NCBI RefSeq assembly: GCF_014131695.1
Contig: NZ_CP036346.1
Span: forward strand, 558,001-622,000
From: Thomasclavelia ramosa DSM 1402
GTDB lineage: Bacteria; Bacillota_I; Bacilli_A; Erysipelotrichales; Coprobacillaceae
DNA length: 64,000 nt
Reading direction: 5' to 3'
This document shows, piece by piece, positions 27,788 to 35,811 of the stretch; within the stretch, counting starts at the first letter, position 1, and every line of letters begins with the position of its first letter. A model generated the notes under the pieces. The model saw nothing but the letters and a program-made list of their open reading frames with translations. It was not told where the DNA came from and did no database searches. Both the position numbers and the translations under genes were made by a program.

Positions 27788-28485
27788 GTCGAATTAAAGA
27801 TCTATATTATGTTTTAATGAAGAATAAACTAGGGAATCACAAGATATGTAAAACCTTGATTAGGCATGGGGAAATTAGGGTGAACGATCAAGTAATTACA
27901 GATGTTCGTTATCCAGTAAAGGCGGATGATATTATTATGTATCATCATATTCAATTAAATGCCCAGCCATTTGTTTATTATATGATGAATAAACCGGCTG
28001 ACTATCTTTGTGCAAATCATGATAAATATCATCAGTGTGTAATTGATCTGATTGGGCGAGAAGATTGCTATTGTTTAGGGCGTTTAGATATTGATACAAC
28101 AGGGCTATTGATAATTACTAATGACACTTCACTATCAAAAAAATTATTATTACCACAAAATCATGTTAATAAAAAATATTATGTGACTACTAAATTTCCG
28201 CTTAAAGATGAATTGATTAAAAAATTCTTTGATGGTGTAGTGATTGATCACAAGGTTCAATGTTTACCTAGTTTATTGGAAATACTTGATGAATACCATT
28301 GTTTAGTAACTATCAATGAGGGGAGGTATCATCAAATTAAAAAAATGTTTAAATCATGTCAAAATGAAGTGTGTACACTTAAACGAATTGCTTTTGCAGG
28401 TATAGAACTTGATCAAAAATTAGCTTTAGGGGAATATCGAGACTTGACCTCAACAGAATTGATAACTTTGTTTAAGCATTGTTAG
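27778..28485 (+). CDS. RsuA-family 16S rRNA pseudouridine synthase
   Basis: Enzyme that converts a uridine in rRNA to pseudouridine. An N-terminal S4 RNA-binding domain spans ~5-50 (KICKTLIRHGEIRVNDQVI). The catalytic domain has the Asp in GRLDIDTTGLLIITND, then KKYYV and INEGRYHQIKKMF. The start is unsure: the ATG at 27778 overlaps the flavodoxin gene, but a near-perfect GGAGGTGA at 27780-27787 sits just after it and would better serve a start near 27793 (ATT), where the S4 domain normally begins. Confidence 0.88.
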   Translation: MEVSRIKDLYYVLMKNKLGNHKICKTLIRHGEIRVNDQVITDVRYPVKADDIIMYHHIQLNAQPFVYYMMNKPADYLCANHDKYHQCVIDLIGREDCYCLGRLDIDTTGLLIITNDTSLSKKLLLPQNHVNKKYYVTTKFPLKDELIKKFFDGVVIDHKVQCLPSLLEILDEYHCLVTINEGRYHQIKKMFKSCQNEVCTLKRIAFAGIELDQKLALGEYRDLTSTELITLFKHC

Positions 28486-28504
28486 ACTAATAATTTGTTT
28501 TTAG

Positions 28505-28527
28505 ACCTCATTTGTGAGGTTTTTTTG
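28505..28527 (+). terminator. Terminator after the RsuA gene
   Basis: ACCTCA (28505-28510) pairs with TGAGGT (28515-28520), then seven T's. Confidence 0.85.
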
Positions 28528-28602
28528 CTTTTCCAGAAAATGAAATTTACTTTGTTCAAAAGAATATGGGCGTATAATAGGTAACTGTAGGGGGCGTGAG
28601 GA

Positions 28603-29931
28603 ATGTTATTTGATAACAAAGCATTAAAAAAATTAATTATTCCCTTGGTTGTGGAACAATTATTAGTAATTACTGTAGGTTTTGCAGATACTGTTATGGT
28701 TGCTAGCGTCGGCGAAGCAGCAGTATCAGCAGTTTCGCTGGTTGATGCAATTAATATTTTATTAATCAATATTTTTGCTGCATTAGGAACAGGGGGAGCA
28801 GTAGTTGCAGCCCAGTTTATTGGACAGGGTTCTAAAGATAAGGCAAAGTATTCAGCAAAACAGTTGATTTTGATTACAGCATTATTGTCAGTAATTATCA
28901 TGGTGATAGTTATTGCATTTAATGTGCCATTATTACACATGGTTTTTGGAAATGTTGAAGTAGATGTAATGAAAAATGCAGAAATCTATTTTTTATTTTC
29001 AGCAATGTCGTATCCTTTTATTGCATTATATAACTCTGGAGCAGCATTATTTAGGGCAATTGGTAACTCTAAAATATCGATGATTAATAGTGCAGTCATG
29101 AATGTTATTAATATTATTTTAAATGCAATTTTTATTTTCGTTTTTAGATGGGGGGTATTTGGTGCCGTATTAGCAACGCTGATTGCCAGAGCAGTAGCTT
29201 GTATCGTAATTTTAAAGATGTTAAGTCATCGGGATAATGATGTATGTGTAAATGATTATCTTCATTGGAAATTTGACTTTATGTATATAAAAAAGATTTT
29301 AGCAATTGGGATACCTTCGGGATTAGAAAATGGGATGTTTCAGCTAGGGAAAATCTTAGTACAAAGTTTAATTGCAACTTTTGGGACATATTCAATTGCA
29401 GCTAATGCTGTTTCGAATAACTTGGCTCAAATGCAGATTATTCCTGGGATGGCAATGTCTTTGGCGATGGTGACGGTTGTAGGTCAATGTGTAGGTGCAA
29501 ATGATTATAAACAAGCAAAATATTATGTTAAAAAGTTATTAAAAATTACTTATCTTTCAATGGCTGGATTAATTGTAGTTTTAATTATTGCAACACCTTC
29601 AATTTTAACATTCTATTCATTATCAAAAGAAACGACGGACCTTGCATACCAATGTATCTTTTTACATGCAATTATTGCAGCATTAATCTGGCCTACGTCA
29701 TTCACATTTCCAAATGCTTTAAGAGCAGCAAATGATGCTAAGTTTACGATGATAGTTTCAGCTGCATCAATGCTAATATTTAGATTATGCTTTAGTTATG
29801 TTTTGGGACAATATATGAATCTTGGATTAATTGGTGTTTGGATTGCAATGTTTATTGATTGGGGAGTTCGTTGTATTTTCTTTATCTGGCGCTATTTTAG
29901 TGGAAAATGGATGAATCGGCAATTAGTTTAA
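28603..29931 (+). CDS. MATE-family multidrug efflux transporter
   Basis: 442-residue integral membrane protein with about twelve hydrophobic segments in two similar halves, exporting drugs or cationic compounds in exchange for Na+ or H+. MATE landmarks are LVVEQLLVITVGFADTVMV at the start, AALGTGGAVVAAQFIGQ, and GIPSGLENGMFQLGK starting the second half. A GGGG ribosome site precedes the ATG. A TATAAT at about 28575 is the likely promoter. It stands alone. Confidence 0.92.
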   Translation: MLFDNKALKKLIIPLVVEQLLVITVGFADTVMVASVGEAAVSAVSLVDAINILLINIFAALGTGGAVVAAQFIGQGSKDKAKYSAKQLILITALLSVIIMVIVIAFNVPLLHMVFGNVEVDVMKNAEIYFLFSAMSYPFIALYNSGAALFRAIGNSKISMINSAVMNVINIILNAIFIFVFRWGVFGAVLATLIARAVACIVILKMLSHRDNDVCVNDYLHWKFDFMYIKKILAIGIPSGLENGMFQLGKILVQSLIATFGTYSIAANAVSNNLAQMQIIPGMAMSLAMVTVVGQCVGANDYKQAKYYVKKLLKITYLSMAGLIVVLIIATPSILTFYSLSKETTDLAYQCIFLHAIIAALIWPTSFTFPNALRAANDAKFTMIVSAASMLIFRLCFSYVLGQYMNLGLIGVWIAMFIDWGVRCIFFIWRYFSGKWMNRQLV

Positions 29932-29941
29932 TAAAAAAAGA

Positions 29942-29972
29942 TTGACTTAAAGTAATGTTTAAGGAGTATAGT
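29942..29972 (+). promoter_or_regulatory. MerR-type promoter in front of an RNA candidate
   Basis: TTGACT (29942-29947) and TATAGT (29967-29972) have a 19-base spacer containing CTTAAA...TTTAAG. No protein gene follows on this strand before a terminator at 30081-30103. Confidence 0.55.
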
Positions 29973-29978
29973 ACTATC

Positions 29979-30103
29979 GTAGCAAAGTAAGTGATCATGT
30001 AGATTATTTTTCTCTCCCAATATAAAATATTACATGATCATTTCATTTGCTGCTAAAAATGAGAGTTATATTGTTGTTTGAAAAGGAAGAAATTCCTTTT
30101 TTT
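29979..30103 (+). ncRNA. Candidate small RNA with C-rich loop
   Basis: Starts about 7 bases after a -10 box, exactly at the base of a hairpin. Stem 1 is 29979-29986 with 30046-30053 (8 pairs); stem 2 is 29990-30001 with 30031-30042 (12 pairs). The apical loop carries TCTCTCCC, complementary to a Shine-Dalgarno sequence. It ends at terminator AAAAGGAA/TTCCTTTT (30081-30100) with T's. No homologue known to me. Confidence 0.55.
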
Positions 30104-30119
30104 AGTAAAAAACAATTCA

Positions 30120-30608
30120 TTATGATAGTTGTTTAGGTAGTTTGGCTAAAATAATTTGGCCTAAGATACCAATGACACTACCTGTAATAAGTGATAAGAT
30201 TATTAAATAAGGTAGATAATAAATAATATTAAAACCATAGAAAATTAAGGCTACTAGGATTTGTCCTAGATTATGAAAGATTGCGCCGGAAATACTAATG
30301 ATCAAAGTTGAAAAGAGTTTGGTTTTTTTTAAAAGAACCATAATGACTAAACTTAATAAAGCACCGCTTAAACTATATAAAAACATATAGTAGTTAGTAA
30401 AAACACTGGCAATAATAAAAACTCGCAGGAGAGTGATGATTAAAGCGTCTCTAAATCCAAAGCGATATAGTGCAATTAATCCGATGAGGTTAGCAAGGCC
30501 GAGTTTTGCACCAGGAATTCCAAAGTTAATAGGAATAAAGGTTTCAAGATAACCGAGAATAATTGCGATTGCGATTAGTAAAGATAAATAGGTAATTCTT
30601 TTAGTCAT
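30120..30608 (-). CDS. Gx transporter family / heptaprenyl diphosphate synthase component I-like protein
   Basis: 162-residue membrane protein with five to six hydrophobic segments. It contains IPINFGIPGAKLGLANLIGL, the signature block of this family (Pfam Hpre_diP_synt_I), and FGFRDALIITLLR. These resemble ECF-type S components. It lies 9 bases after the NusG-II gene on the same strand, with ApbE divergent, a grouping common in anaerobic Firmicutes and linked to flavin-dependent redox systems. The transported molecule is not established. Confidence 0.85.
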   Translation of the reverse strand: MTKRITYLSLLIAIAIILGYLETFIPINFGIPGAKLGLANLIGLIALYRFGFRDALIITLLRVFIIASVFTNYYMFLYSLSGALLSLVIMVLLKKTKLFSTLIISISGAIFHNLGQILVALIFYGFNIIYYLPYLIILSLITGSVIGILGQIILAKLPKQLS

Positions 30609-30617
30609 TGGGGCCTC

Positions 30618-30977
30618 CTATTTGGATGATGAATCAACATCGTTATATTGATTAGAAACAATTGCAATAACAACTTGATTAGGCAAACAAATAATTTGTT
30701 CACCATTTTTAGATATCGTTCCTTGTTTGATACATAATTTATCAGGGCAAGTAGCATCTTTCATATGTACACTTCCGTGATTGATCACGATCATATTTTT
30801 ATCACTAATCTTAATTGTCTGATCAATCTCTAGAGGAACAGTACGATATACTTGATTATTAACGGTGATTTTCACGTAAGCAGCTTTTTGACTGAAATAA
30901 AAATGATTAAAAAGCAGTGCCCCGATAATAACGACAAAAATTATGAAAATAATAATGAAGTCTTTCTTCTTAAACAT
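30618..30977 (-). CDS. NusG domain II-containing membrane-anchored protein
   Basis: 119 residues: one N-terminal transmembrane segment (FIIIFIIFVVIIGALLF), then an extracytoplasmic NusG_II beta-barrel with VKITVNNQVYRTVPL and the Cys pair in MKDATCPDKLCIKQG. The ATG at 30977 is chosen because GGAGG lies 7 bases before it. Not a transcription factor despite the name. Stands only 28 bases from the divergent ApbE start, so the promoters must overlap or lie inside the opposite gene. Confidence 0.85.
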   Translation of the reverse strand: MFKKKDFIIIFIIFVVIIGALLFNHFYFSQKAAYVKITVNNQVYRTVPLEIDQTIKISDKNMIVINHGSVHMKDATCPDKLCIKQGTISKNGEQIICLPNQVVIAIVSNQYNDVDSSSK

Positions 30978-31005
30978 AGCTACCTCCAGAATGAAAGGAA
31001 ATGAC

Positions 31006-31980
31006 ATGAAAAAACGTTGGTTTATAAAAATTTTAATAATCTTAATTATATTTTGTGGATGTACGAATAAACAGCCTCTAAGTCAAACGCAGCTTCTTTT
31101 AGATACGCAAGTTACGATTACTTTATATGATCGTGCTTCGTCTAATATTCTAGATGAATGTTTTGCTATTTGCAAGGACTACGAGCTTCTCTTTTCCCGG
31201 ACTAATCCCAAAAGTGAATTATATCAGCTCAATCATCAAGATAAAACTAAACTAATTAAAATATCCAAGGAACTTGCTAAAGTTATAAATATTGGTTTGG
31301 AATATAGTAAGTTATCTAATGGTACTTTTGATATTACAGTAGGACAATTGATTGATTTGTGGGATTTTAAAGCTGATACTCCAAAATTGCCGGAAACTTC
31401 AGCAATAGCCGGTGCTTTGACGTCGATTGGATATAGGGGAATTACTTTAAATGATAGTACAATTAGTTTTAGTAATCCTAATACTATAATAGATCTAGGG
31501 GCTGTTGCAAAGGGATATATTGCTGATAAAATTAAGGAATACTTAATTGAGCAGGGAGTAGACAGTGCAATTATCAATTTAGGTGGTAATGTTCTTTGTG
31601 TAGGGAAAAAGAATAGTGATGATTTTACAATTGGTATTACTGATCCTAAAGGAAGTAGTGATATTTTAAAATTAAAAATTAATGATCAGTCGGTTGTAAC
31701 TTCAGGAATTTATCAACGTTATTTTGAAGTTGAAGGGAAGTATTATCATCATATCTTAAATCCGAAGACGGGATATAGTTATGATAATGGGTTAGCTTCA
31801 GTTACGATTATTAGTAATCATTCAGTTGATGGTGATGCATTAAGCACAGTATGTTTTACTTTAGGTAAAGAGCAGGGGTTAGCATTAGTAAATCAATTAG
31901 CGGGGATAGAAGCCGTGTTTATTGATACAAACAATGCTCTTTATTACAGTGATCATGCAAAAGATTATGTGATTCAGTAA
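31006..31980 (+). CDS. apbE: ApbE-family FAD:protein FMN transferase (lipoprotein)
   Basis: 324-residue exported enzyme that attaches FMN to Ser/Thr of target flavoproteins. A signal peptide with lipobox IIFCGC near residue 20 makes it a lipoprotein. Family motifs: TFDITVGQLIDLWDF, IDLGAVAKGYIADK, NLGGNVLCVG, HHILNPKTGY and VDGDALSTVCFTLG with the Mg-binding Asp. ATG at 31006 is preferred over upstream in-frame Mets inside the divergent gene. Divergent from the NusG-II and Gx genes. Confidence 0.92.
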   Translation: MKKRWFIKILIILIIFCGCTNKQPLSQTQLLLDTQVTITLYDRASSNILDECFAICKDYELLFSRTNPKSELYQLNHQDKTKLIKISKELAKVINIGLEYSKLSNGTFDITVGQLIDLWDFKADTPKLPETSAIAGALTSIGYRGITLNDSTISFSNPNTIIDLGAVAKGYIADKIKEYLIEQGVDSAIINLGGNVLCVGKKNSDDFTIGITDPKGSSDILKLKINDQSVVTSGIYQRYFEVEGKYYHHILNPKTGYSYDNGLASVTIISNHSVDGDALSTVCFTLGKEQGLALVNQLAGIEAVFIDTNNALYYSDHAKDYVIQ

Positions 31981-32051
31981 TTATTTTCATAATATTAAAA
32001 TATCTCATAAAAGATATGAATTTCTTTATACTTAAAAGAAGGAGGAGCATT

Positions 32052-32852
32052 ATGAATACGAAAATAGCGTTTTTTGATATTGATGGGACATTAGTTAATG
32101 TACCTAATGGGATGTTACATCCAACTGATGAGACAATAAGGGTTTTAAATGAATTTAAAAATCAAGGTAATAAGATCGTCATTGCAACAGCTCGGGGTGA
32201 AGTACCTGAAAGTGTGGCAAACATTGAATTTGATGGGTATATTTGTAATGATGGACATTATATTCGTTTTAATAATGAGATTTTGATTGATGAACAATTT
32301 GATAATGGAATGGTGCAGAAGCAATTAGATGTATATGCAAAATATAATGGTCGTTCAATGTTTAATGGTCGCGGTGGTGCATGGTGCAGTTTTCTTGATG
32401 ATGAATTGGTTATAAAACATCGTGCTATGTTTCAGGGAACAACTGAAAGACCAACTGATGTTAATGAGGTATTTAAAACTAGTGATGTTAAAGCGGTAAG
32501 CTGTTGTGTTTTATTTGATAGTGCAGCACAGTTGTGGGCAGCTTATCATGAATTAGAAGATGAATTTACGATGATTCCGTATGATACAGGTTTGATTCGA
32601 ATGGATGTTTATTGCAAAGGGTTCACTAAGGGAACTGCTTGTGAATATTTATATCAAAAATTAGGAATTGATTATGAAAACACGTATGCTTTTGGTGACG
32701 GTATCAACGATGTAGAGATGTTACAATTGGTTAAACATGGTATTGCTATGGGGAATGCTATTCCTAAATTAAAAAGTGTAGCAAGTGAAATAACTGATAG
32801 TGTTGATAATGATGGGATTGCTCAAAGTTTTAAAAAGCATTTTAATATTTAA
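32052..32852 (+). CDS. HAD-superfamily (Cof-type) sugar phosphatase
   Basis: 266-residue class IIB HAD phosphatase. Motif I FFDIDGTLV, motif II IATARG, and motif IV FGDGINDVEML with GIAMGNA are all present. The large cap between motifs II and III is typical of Cof/YidA proteins acting on sugar phosphates. GGAGGAG precedes the ATG at 32052. Single gene, ending at a hairpin. Confidence 0.9.
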   Translation: MNTKIAFFDIDGTLVNVPNGMLHPTDETIRVLNEFKNQGNKIVIATARGEVPESVANIEFDGYICNDGHYIRFNNEILIDEQFDNGMVQKQLDVYAKYNGRSMFNGRGGAWCSFLDDELVIKHRAMFQGTTERPTDVNEVFKTSDVKAVSCCVLFDSAAQLWAAYHELEDEFTMIPYDTGLIRMDVYCKGFTKGTACEYLYQKLGIDYENTYAFGDGINDVEMLQLVKHGIAMGNAIPKLKSVASEITDSVDNDGIAQSFKKHFNI

Positions 32853-32860
32853 CAGTAAAG

Positions 32861-32882
32861 TCAGCAGAATGCTGATTTTTTT
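32861..32882 (+). terminator. Terminator after the Cof-type gene
   Basis: TCAGCA (32861-32866) pairs with TGCTGA (32870-32875), then seven T's. Confidence 0.85.
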
Positions 32883-32901
32883 GTAAGAAAAATGTAAGAA
32901 A
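32882..32901 (+). promoter_or_regulatory. Tandem direct repeat upstream of the VanG-like operon
   Basis: TGTAAGAAA occurs at 32882-32890 and 32893-32901, an 11-base period like OmpR-family response-regulator sites. It lies about 63 bases above a TATTAT (32964-32969). Candidate VanR-type site; no VanR gene is in the window. Confidence 0.35.
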
Positions 32902-33004
32902 TAAGTGGGAATTTTGTGATTTTTTCTTATGAAGAAATTAAAAAATGAAGAGCGTTTTTTTTATATTATAGATTTATCGAAGGAGTAGTAAGGAAGGATA
33001 TAAT

Positions 33005-34054
33005 ATGAAAAGAAAAACAATAGCTATTTTATTTGGAGGAAAATCAAGTGAATATGAAGTGTCGCTACAATCAGCAGCTGCGATTATAAAGAATTTTCCG
33101 CAAGAAAAATATGATCTTTATTTAATCGGGATTACGAGAGCAGGACAGTGGTTTCATTATGATGGGGAAATTGAAAAAATTAGTAATGATACTTGGAATC
33201 AAGAACTGCTTAATCCAGTGACGGTATGTTTAGAACCAGAAAGACAAGCAGTGATGGAAATAGTTGATAATAAAATAATCTATCAGCAAATTGATGCGGT
33301 TTTACCGGTCTTGCATGGAAAAAATGGTGAGGATGGTACTGTTCAAGGATTAATGGAGCTTGCAAAAATACCAGTACTTGGCTGCGGATTATTAGCATCA
33401 GCATTATGTATGGATAAATATCGAGCTCACCAGTTAGTCAAAGCAGCAGGGATAAAGGTTACTAGGTCTGTGCTTGTACATAATATAAATGATTTTAATG
33501 TTAAAGCATTGAATTTTCCATTATTTGTTAAACCATTAAAAGCTGGATCATCATATGGAATTAGTAAAGTTGTCAAAATGGAAGAATTAACAAAAGCACT
33601 TGAATATGCCTTTAATTACGATAATGAAGTAATTGTAGAGGAAGCTGTTGAAGGGTTTGAGGTAGGTTGTGCGATTATTGGCAACGATGAATTGACTGTT
33701 GGTGAGGTAGATGAAATAGAATTATCGGGAGGTTTTTTTGATTATGATGAAAAGTATACTTTGAAAACTTCAACAATTCATATGCCCGCTAGAATTGATG
33801 AAGTAACGGCAAGGAAAATTCAAGAAACTGCAAAAATTATTTATCAGACATTAGCTTGTCAGAATTTTGCTAGGGTAGACATGTTTTTAACGCCAAACAA
33901 TGAAATAGTTTTTAATGAGGTTAATACGATTCCTGGTTTTACTGATCATAGCCGTTTTCCCCAGATGATGAAAGGAGTAGGTTTTGAATTTAGTGAATTA
34001 ATAGATAAAATTGTTGCGATAGGGCTTAAGTATGCAGATGGTAACTTTAAATAA
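33005..34054 (+). CDS. vanG: VanG-like D-alanine--D-serine ligase
   Basis: 349-residue ATP-grasp ligase joining D-Ala to a D-amino acid for peptidoglycan precursors. It follows VanG over its length: GGKSSEYEVSLQSA, LPVLHGKNGEDGTVQG, KPLKAGSSYGISKV, and the omega-loop region GGFFDYDEKYTLKTS, then NEVNTIPGFTDHSRFPQMM. That VanG-like loop and the VanXY and racemase genes behind it point to D-Ala-D-Ser rather than D-Ala-D-Ala. It overlaps the VanXY gene by about 20 bases. Substrate choice is inferred from homology and context. Confidence 0.88.
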   Translation: MKRKTIAILFGGKSSEYEVSLQSAAAIIKNFPQEKYDLYLIGITRAGQWFHYDGEIEKISNDTWNQELLNPVTVCLEPERQAVMEIVDNKIIYQQIDAVLPVLHGKNGEDGTVQGLMELAKIPVLGCGLLASALCMDKYRAHQLVKAAGIKVTRSVLVHNINDFNVKALNFPLFVKPLKAGSSYGISKVVKMEELTKALEYAFNYDNEVIVEEAVEGFEVGCAIIGNDELTVGEVDEIELSGGFFDYDEKYTLKTSTIHMPARIDEVTARKIQETAKIIYQTLACQNFARVDMFLTPNNEIVFNEVNTIPGFTDHSRFPQMMKGVGFEFSELIDKIVAIGLKYADGNFK

Positions 34055-34784
34055 AGATGATATTTACCAAGGTCCATTAGTATTGGTTAATCATAATTAT
34101 CCAATTGCAAATAACTATCAAATTACTAACTGTTCGACTGCCAAGGATTCAACAATATCATTAGAAAAAACGGCTATGGAGATGCTAACAAAAGCATTAC
34201 AGGAAATTAAAGCAGAAGATAAGATTGTTTTAGTCAGTGGTTTAAGAAGCGGTCAAGAACAAGCTATGATCTATAATCAGGCTATTCAAAATCATGGAAA
34301 AGAGTTTGTTGATAAGTTTGTTGCTAGAGTGAACTGTAGTGAGCATCAAACAGGTCTAGCCATTGATTTAGCAGTAAAAAATGAAACAATTGATATCTTT
34401 TGTCCTGATTTTACAAGTCAGGAAATCTGTCAACAATTTCGTGATATTGCAAGTGATTATGGCTTTATTCAGAGATATTCTAAAAATAAAATTGATTTTA
34501 CCAAAATTAGTGAGGAACCATGGCATTTTCGCTATGTTGGGATTGTTCATGCAAAAATTATGGAAGAAAATCAGTGGTGTTTTGAAGAATATCATTTATA
34601 TATAAAAAATCATTCTATTTTCAATCCATATGTTTTAGACTGCCAAGGAAAGTTAGTTGAAGTATTTTATGTTCCAGCAGTTAATGAACAGACTAAGTTA
34701 AACTTAAGTGATCATGGTAGTTATCAAATATCGGGAAATAATTGTGATGGTTTTATTATTACATCATGGAGGCCATATGTCTAA
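34032..34784 (+). CDS. vanXY: VanXY-like D,D-dipeptidase/carboxypeptidase
   Basis: 250-residue soluble zinc peptidase of family M15 that removes D-Ala-ending dipeptides and pentapeptides so only the modified precursor is used. Zinc ligands are H105 and D112 in SEHQTGLAIDL and H165 in EEPWHFRYVG, with E162 as base; GLRSGQEQ holds the conserved Arg. The start is the ATG at 34032 or 34038, both inside the end of vanG, so translation is coupled. No signal peptide. A C-terminal extension of about 60 residues follows the domain. Confidence 0.85.
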   Translation: MQMVTLNKDDIYQGPLVLVNHNYPIANNYQITNCSTAKDSTISLEKTAMEMLTKALQEIKAEDKIVLVSGLRSGQEQAMIYNQAIQNHGKEFVDKFVARVNCSEHQTGLAIDLAVKNETIDIFCPDFTSQEICQQFRDIASDYGFIQRYSKNKIDFTKISEEPWHFRYVGIVHAKIMEENQWCFEEYHLYIKNHSIFNPYVLDCQGKLVEVFYVPAVNEQTKLNLSDHGSYQISGNNCDGFIITSWRPYV

Positions 34785-35811
34785 AGTAAAAGGTTATCCC
34801 TTAATCGACTGTTTTAGGATAATTGCTGCAATTTTAGTTGTCACGATTCATACTTCACCATTAGATACAATTAGCCCAACTTTAGATTTTTATTTAACTC
34901 GTGGATTAGGACGTATTGCAGTACCATTCTTTTTTATCACAACTGCTTATTTCTATTTTCTTAATCCCAGTAAAAAACGACTATATAAGATTATTAAACA
35001 GACACTATTGATTTATTTAGCAGCAATAATTATTTATTTACCATTAAATCTTTATAATCATTATTTTAATCAAAGTAATCTGATTTATGAAATAATTAAA
35101 GATGTTTTGTTCGATGGAACTTTCTATCATTTGTGGTATTTACCAGCAACAGTTCTAGGATTGATCACTGTTGCAGTATTAGATAAACGGGTATCTTTAT
35201 TAACGAGTTTTTCAATTGTGGTACTACTTTATTTAATTGGATTAGGTGGTGATTCGTATTATGGTTTGATACACCCATATTGTAAATGGGGGTATGACTT
35301 GATTTTTTTAATAAGTGATTATACACGAAATGGTATTTTCTTTGCACCGTTATTCATTTGGATTGGAAAACTTCTTGCGGTAAAGCAATTTAACTTTAGT
35401 TTAAGAGTAATCGTTATTAGCACGATATTAGCAATAAGTTTGATGTTTATAGAAATATCACTGTTGAAAGGTTATCAAGATGCAGCAGATTATGTTTTTG
35501 TACGTCATGATTCAATGAATATCTTATTGCCGGTAGTAATGTTTTGGCTATATCAGGGACTTTTACGAATATCAGGCAAACGAATATCTAAATGTAAAGA
35601 TCTATCGTTAGCTATTTATCTTTTTCATCCCTTGATGATTGTTGTTGTTCGTGGAATAGGTAAATTATTGAAGTGTGATCATTTAGTTGTTGACCCGCTG
35701 ATTCAGTTTATTAGTGTATTGATAATAACTGTTTTATTTTCAGAGATTTTATTGAAAGGAAAAGAGAAGTATGGTGAATATTCGCACAAGTCGCAGTTGG
35801 ATCGAAGTTGA
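34777..35811 (+). CDS. VanT membrane domain: acyltransferase-3-like protein
   Basis: 344 residues with about ten transmembrane segments, starting RIIAAILVVTIHTSPLD, the acyltransferase-3 hallmark with its His. In VanTC/VanTG this domain is the N-terminal half of the membrane-bound serine racemase and is thought to handle L-serine uptake. Here it is a separate gene. It overlaps vanXY by 8 bases and the racemase gene by 41 bases in another frame. TGGAGG precedes the ATG at 34777. Confidence 0.82.
   Translation: MSKVKGYPLIDCFRIIAAILVVTIHTSPLDTISPTLDFYLTRGLGRIAVPFFFITTAYFYFLNPSKKRLYKIIKQTLLIYLAAIIIYLPLNLYNHYFNQSNLIYEIIKDVLFDGTFYHLWYLPATVLGLITVAVLDKRVSLLTSFSIVVLLYLIGLGGDSYYGLIHPYCKWGYDLIFLISDYTRNGIFFAPLFIWIGKLLAVKQFNFSLRVIVISTILAISLMFIEISLLKGYQDAADYVFVRHDSMNILLPVVMFWLYQGLLRISGKRISKCKDLSLAIYLFHPLMIVVVRGIGKLLKCDHLVVDPLIQFISVLIITVLFSEILLKGKEKYGEYSHKSQLDRS

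Noticed and set aside
29979-30103. 6S RNA
   Set aside because: Length is too short and there is no central open bubble with the conserved 6S layout.
33005-34054. Ordinary housekeeping D-Ala-D-Ala ligase
   Set aside because: The body follows VanG closely and the gene is followed by VanXY, racemase and VanY genes, which a housekeeping ddl would not need.
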